Source: Natronosalvus vescus
GTDB taxonomy: Archaea; Halobacteriota; Halobacteria; Halobacteriales; Natrialbaceae
NCBI RefSeq assembly: GCF_023973145.1
Contig: NZ_CP099546.1
Span: forward strand, 3,658,001-3,722,000
Length of the DNA stretch: 64,000 bases
Reading direction: 5' to 3'
Part shown: in pieces, positions 63,801-64,000 of the stretch
How the letters are laid out: every line of letters begins with the position of its first letter
How positions within the stretch are numbered: position 1 is the first letter of the stretch
Made by a program: the position numbers and the translations under genes
The notes under the pieces: model-generated
What the model saw: only the letters and a program-made list of their open reading frames with translations
Told to the model about the DNA's origin: nothing
Databases searched by the model: none

Positions 63801-64000
63801 ACGACTCGAGGAGACACGGGACGAACTCCAGTCGGTTCGGGATGAAACCAAAACGGCAGTGACAACGATCGAAACGAAGGTAACAGACGCGACCGACGAC
63901 CTCGAGCACATCGACGAACTGGCGACGAACGCGGTCGACAGAACGGACACGCTCGAAGCCGAGGTCGAGTCGCTGACTGAAACGGTCGATTCGCTCGAGC
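60877..64000 (+). CDS. actin-like ATPase fused to long coiled coil (partial)
   Basis: An open frame from the ATG at 60877 that runs uninterrupted to the window end, so at least 1041 residues are coded and the C-terminus is missing. Residues 1-330 have the actin/Hsp70/MreB ATPase fold: phosphate-1 DIGTGALRSA (6-15), a phosphate-2-like segment GLGVCIESQSTSLALSYYG (from 176) where the usual acidic/Gly residues are partly changed, and an adenosine-type motif PVAVAGDEAIEGIEFLLGG (from about 277). A GSGG-rich linker (330-400) leads into more than 600 residues of heptad-repeat coiled coil, with near-perfect heptads around EQGETLD at residues 810-840. It is a probable filament-forming or scaffolding protein; function unknown. 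Confidence 0.8.
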   Translation, partial: MDFGLDIGTGALRSARGGHSELVVTTQPAVVLSVDSDTDIDEYDADIDDHGVETGTDDSTLRFEHDGTTYLVGDAAASTARALETEPMPLFSNGVLEVAEYAEPALEILIDAVTADAEGDSLWYTTPGTLVDASEPTAAHRDVVATAIDDLGFEGTPISKGFAVVYDQLEEDNYTGLGVCIESQSTSLALSYYGVPVLVCSLAKGSEWIVEQAAAQTGHSPDQVASVLDDFALDPSAAAGGIESALAQAHDSLAAALVAAIERQAVEADLKQGISVPVAVAGDEAIEGIEFLLGGRFDAAELPFSIRGVRLASDPAESPVRGALAAAKDDVDAYESVTWSDVESATDAPSNGSGGSTVVQSSARTTTAGQDGSGGTDGDTGAAFEFDETEANGSGGRTDDAITQLFDRLGSRDERVDALRTELETLSDDVDAVAEEVATVADASAPIEDVDALAATVESITDDLTDLGDDLTTVTDTLETHADRIETRAAAETVAALEESRDTLQASVSALESTLETLSERVDDNSVDIESVEESLTETASDVETLKADRDALEGSIDALEADLGDLDTTVSRIDETVTGIDTTVDEIDDDVRALEATAATEAALETALGAVNEDVEEVSTDVDAVTSEVEVVTSNVEAVTTAVDDVTATVDDVSGTLEVTSEEFDERMTNISARLEEQRTDLETRLADVETHLDDREEAITDRVDTVETDLETVRSELQATIHDLDALEETVVEVSTLEEAVDGVSAQLQRSREERETAISTLEADVTAIEEHQDSITDRLDEQGTTQKEQGERLEVTAAALEKRGDVLEEQGETLDVHGETLDEQGQTLEELEETLDDQGETTTALETTLAEQFESTETLRTTIEAVQSDLESIRADLEQVSDVDESETVQTDLFSVRETVDQASGTDEPAPNPDEYATRTALDALETTVLELESTLETVESDLATLETPNDDPSEDAVLEATITEELATVERRLEETRDELQSVRDETKTAVTTIETKVTDATDDLEHIDELATNAVDRTDTLEAEVESLTETVDSLE

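Overview
The window is chromosomal DNA from a halophilic archaeon (class Halobacteria). Evidence: strongly acidic proteins, GC-rich codons, very frequent CTCGAG hexamers, archaeal ribosomal proteins (L21e, L1, L10, L12, L11), RNA polymerase subunit Rpb4, aEF-1beta, an Orc1/Cdc6 initiator and a tRNA-Trp gene with the typical haloarchaeal intron. The style and an SNJ2-like provirus suggest a Natrinema/Haloterrigena-type member of the Natrialbales; that assignment is an inference.

Layout. 1-4234: two tandem type IV pilins, the C-terminal remnant of a tyrosine integrase, a lipoprotein-like or membrane-anchored orphan, a small zinc protein and long decayed-looking stretches. 4235-20892: an apparently complete integrated pleolipovirus-like provirus of about 16.6 kb, bounded by a 14-bp direct repeat whose right copy is the 3' end of tRNA-Trp. 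It carries a tyrosine integrase, a divergent control region with PhiH1-type winged-helix regulators, an AT-rich cargo block of four membrane-protein genes, and a tightly overlapping structural/replication operon read leftwards: HNH nuclease, zinc ribbons, HUH Rep, small membrane proteins, a 972-residue spike with a beta-propeller, and a VP8-like ATPase.

20880-43612 is mainly host core: tRNA-Trp, guaB, a pilin-like surface protein, aldo/keto reductase, PAC2 protein, an rRNA/tRNA m5C methyltransferase, a two-component pair, tRNA-Glu, an FAH-family hydrolase, asd, a split methionine synthase pair, and the conserved archaeal cluster L21e-rpoF-DUF655-ksgA-mscS-hemK2, followed by a cystathionine gamma-synthase-type gene. 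Asd, the MetE pair and the gamma-synthase place several aspartate-family and methionine steps close together.

43714-51560 holds aEF-1beta, a zinc ribbon, a TctA-like permease, the L1-L10-L12 operon with a hairpin leader, L11 and CutA. 51561-53995 is a probable replication origin: an orc1/cdc6 gene flanked by origin-recognition-box repeats, three of them on exact 90-bp spacing. 53996-60757 holds an ATP-type PEP carboxykinase, an EthD protein with a TPP-dependent enzyme, a MOSC protein and a sugar-nucleotide epimerase. The window ends inside a very large open gene (60877 onward, more than 1040 codons) joining an actin/Hsp70-fold ATPase domain to a very long coiled coil; it is the most unusual host gene here.
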